DNA from: Burkholderia pseudomultivorans
Lineage (GTDB): Bacteria; Pseudomonadota; Gammaproteobacteria; Burkholderiales; Burkholderiaceae
DNA length: 64,000 bases
Assembly: GCF_902499075.1 (NCBI RefSeq)
Contig: NZ_CABVPP010000001.1
Span: 248,001-312,000 of the forward strand
Reading direction: 5' to 3'
The notes beneath the pieces were generated by a model. The model was given only the letters and a program-made list of their open reading frames with translations. It was not told the DNA's origin and made no database searches. A program made the translations under genes and the position numbers. Of this stretch, positions 62,880-64,000 are shown in pieces (within the stretch, counting starts at the first letter, position 1; each line of letters begins with the position of its first letter).

Positions 62880-64000
62880 GCCTGTTGAAAATCGCAGTCG
62901 AACCGTCCCTGACCGGCGCCTTTCTGACCACGCACGAACAGGTCGACGTATTCCATACCGATTTTACGAATATCGCCGCAATAGTCGTCGGGATTGATGC
63001 GGCGCCGAAAATTCTGCAGGCGGTCGAACGAACCGGATTCGCGATTCCGTTCTTCGTCGCGGTCGAGCCCGGCCAGGAAGTCCCGCCGTCGATCTTGCCG
63101 AACGCAAACGGCGTGATCCAGCTCGGGCACGGCGGCCGGCATTACTACGGCCGGCAGATTTCCGCCGCCGCCGAGATCTACAGCGAAGCGCTGCTGCCGC
63201 CGTTCTTCAAGGTGATGCGCGAATACGTGCAGCGCGGCTACGTCGAATTCGACTGCCCCGGCCATCAGGGCGGCCAGTTCTTTTCGAGCCACCCGCTCGG
63301 GCGGACGTTCTTCGACTTCTTCGGCGAAACGCTGTTTCGCGCCGATCTGTGCAACGCCGACGTCCGGCTCGGCGACCTGCTGATCCACGAAGGCCCCGCG
63401 CTCGAGGCGCAGCGCAACGCGGCGCGGATCTACAACGCGGACAAGACCTGGTTCGTGCTGAACGGCACGTCGATGTCGAACAAGGTCGTCACGAGCGCAC
63501 TGCTCGCGCCCGACGATCTCGTGCTGTTCGACCGCAACAACCACAAGTCCGTGCACCTCGGCGCGCTGGTGCTGTCGGGCGCGCGGCCCGTTTACCTCGA
63601 AACCGCGCGCAATGCGTGGGGGCTGATCGGCGGCGTCGACAGCGCAGCGCTCGACGAAACGCGGATCCGCGACGCGATCCGCGAAGTCGCGCCCGAACGC
63701 GCCGACCTGCCGCGCCCGTTCCGGCTCGCGGTGATCCAGCTCGGCACCTACGACGGCACGATCTACAACGCGCGCGAGATCGTCGACCGGATCGGCCGAC
63801 TGTGCGACTACATCCTGTTCGACTCGGCGTGGGTCGGCTACGAGCAGTTCATCCCGATGATGCAGGATTGCTCGCCGCTGATGCTGGCGCTCGGCCCGGA
63901 CGATCCCGGCATCTTCGTCACGCAGTCGGTGCACAAGCAGCAGGCCGGGTTCTCGCAGACGTCGCAGATCCACAAGAAGGACCGCCACATCGAAGGCCAG
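62876..64000 (+). CDS. speC: ornithine decarboxylase, SpeC/SpeF type (3' part outside window)
   Basis: The first 375 residues of a PLP-dependent ornithine decarboxylase. The N-terminal wing domain has VDVFHTDFTNIAAIVVGI, close to SpeC. The core has FDCPGHQGGQFFSSHPLGR, ADKTWFVLNGTSMSNKVV and FDSAWVGYEQFIPMM. The PLP lysine K354 lies in TQSVHKQQAGFSQTSQIHK, diagnostic of SpeC/SpeF rather than arginine or lysine enzymes. It converts ornithine to putrescine. The GTG start has GGGAGA seven bases upstream. It is divergent from the other decarboxylase and potE, so it could equally be called speF by context. Confidence 0.93.
   Translation, partial: MSLLKIAVEPSLTGAFLTTHEQVDVFHTDFTNIAAIVVGIDAAPKILQAVERTGFAIPFFVAVEPGQEVPPSILPNANGVIQLGHGGRHYYGRQISAAAEIYSEALLPPFFKVMREYVQRGYVEFDCPGHQGGQFFSSHPLGRTFFDFFGETLFRADLCNADVRLGDLLIHEGPALEAQRNAARIYNADKTWFVLNGTSMSNKVVTSALLAPDDLVLFDRNNHKSVHLGALVLSGARPVYLETARNAWGLIGGVDSAALDETRIRDAIREVAPERADLPRPFRLAVIQLGTYDGTIYNAREIVDRIGRLCDYILFDSAWVGYEQFIPMMQDCSPLMLALGPDDPGIFVTQSVHKQQAGFSQTSQIHKKDRHIEGQ

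Overview
This is a GC-rich (about two-thirds G+C) bacterial segment with very strong third-position GC bias, dense metabolic and transport genes, many LysR/IclR/MarR regulators and AGGAG-type ribosome binding sites. The gene content (DUF969/DUF979 membrane pair, Wsp-like c-di-GMP genes, mmsAB, aerobic nicotinate catabolism, several sulfonate ABC parts, NCS1 and MHS-family transporters) points to Burkholderia, probably the cepacia complex and probably a secondary replicon. This is inferred from content; no rRNA or other marker lies in the window. I saw no tRNA, rRNA, CRISPR array, insertion sequence or prophage.

Layout. 1-5.3 kb: a partial FAD oxidoreductase, an MHS transporter and a GMC oxidoreductase on the minus strand, with a divergent IclR regulator. 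5.4-9.0 kb: small conserved genes and a DUF969-DUF979-DUF2891 operon. 9.5-13.9 kb: a CheB-like methylesterase and a WspR-like diguanylate cyclase, converging on a GAF-PAS-GGDEF-EAL protein. 14.1-17.6 kb: LysR regulator, Tat-exported sulfatase and a scar made of two gene remnants. 17.7-24.7 kb: dehalogenase, SRPBCC protein, LysR, MHS transporter, mmsA, mmsB and a lipoprotein.

25.0-37.7 kb is the most coherent block, an apparently complete aerobic nicotinate pathway. On the minus strand run nicC, nicA and a membrane-anchored triheme cytochrome that carries a degenerate molybdopterin-type domain. On the plus strand run nicE, nicD, nicX, nicF and a separate molybdopterin subunit. A convergent MarR regulator (nicR) and a transporter (nicT) follow. 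The large subunit of nicotinate hydroxylase, one polypeptide in Pseudomonas putida, is therefore split over two genes on opposite strands. A 13-bp sequence, TAGCGTACACACT, and close relatives recur in the nicC/nicE and nicR/nicT control regions and are probably the NicR operators.

38-46 kb: lipoproteins, an NCS1 permease with a racemase-family protein and a LysR regulator, then a DHA2 drug-type exporter divergent from another LysR. 46.5-57.6 kb: a sulfonate/taurine-type sulfur scavenging region with three separate binding proteins, two permeases, one ATPase, an intact TauD-family dioxygenase and a second one broken by a frameshift. An orphan peptide-binding protein is embedded in it. 57.7-64 kb: a putative glycolipid-binding protein, a LysR remnant, and a polyamine block. 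In the polyamine block potE and an Orn/Lys/Arg decarboxylase lie divergent from an ornithine decarboxylase that runs off the window edge. The ornithine decarboxylase is preceded by a possible 48-codon leader ORF whose stop overlaps its GTG start.
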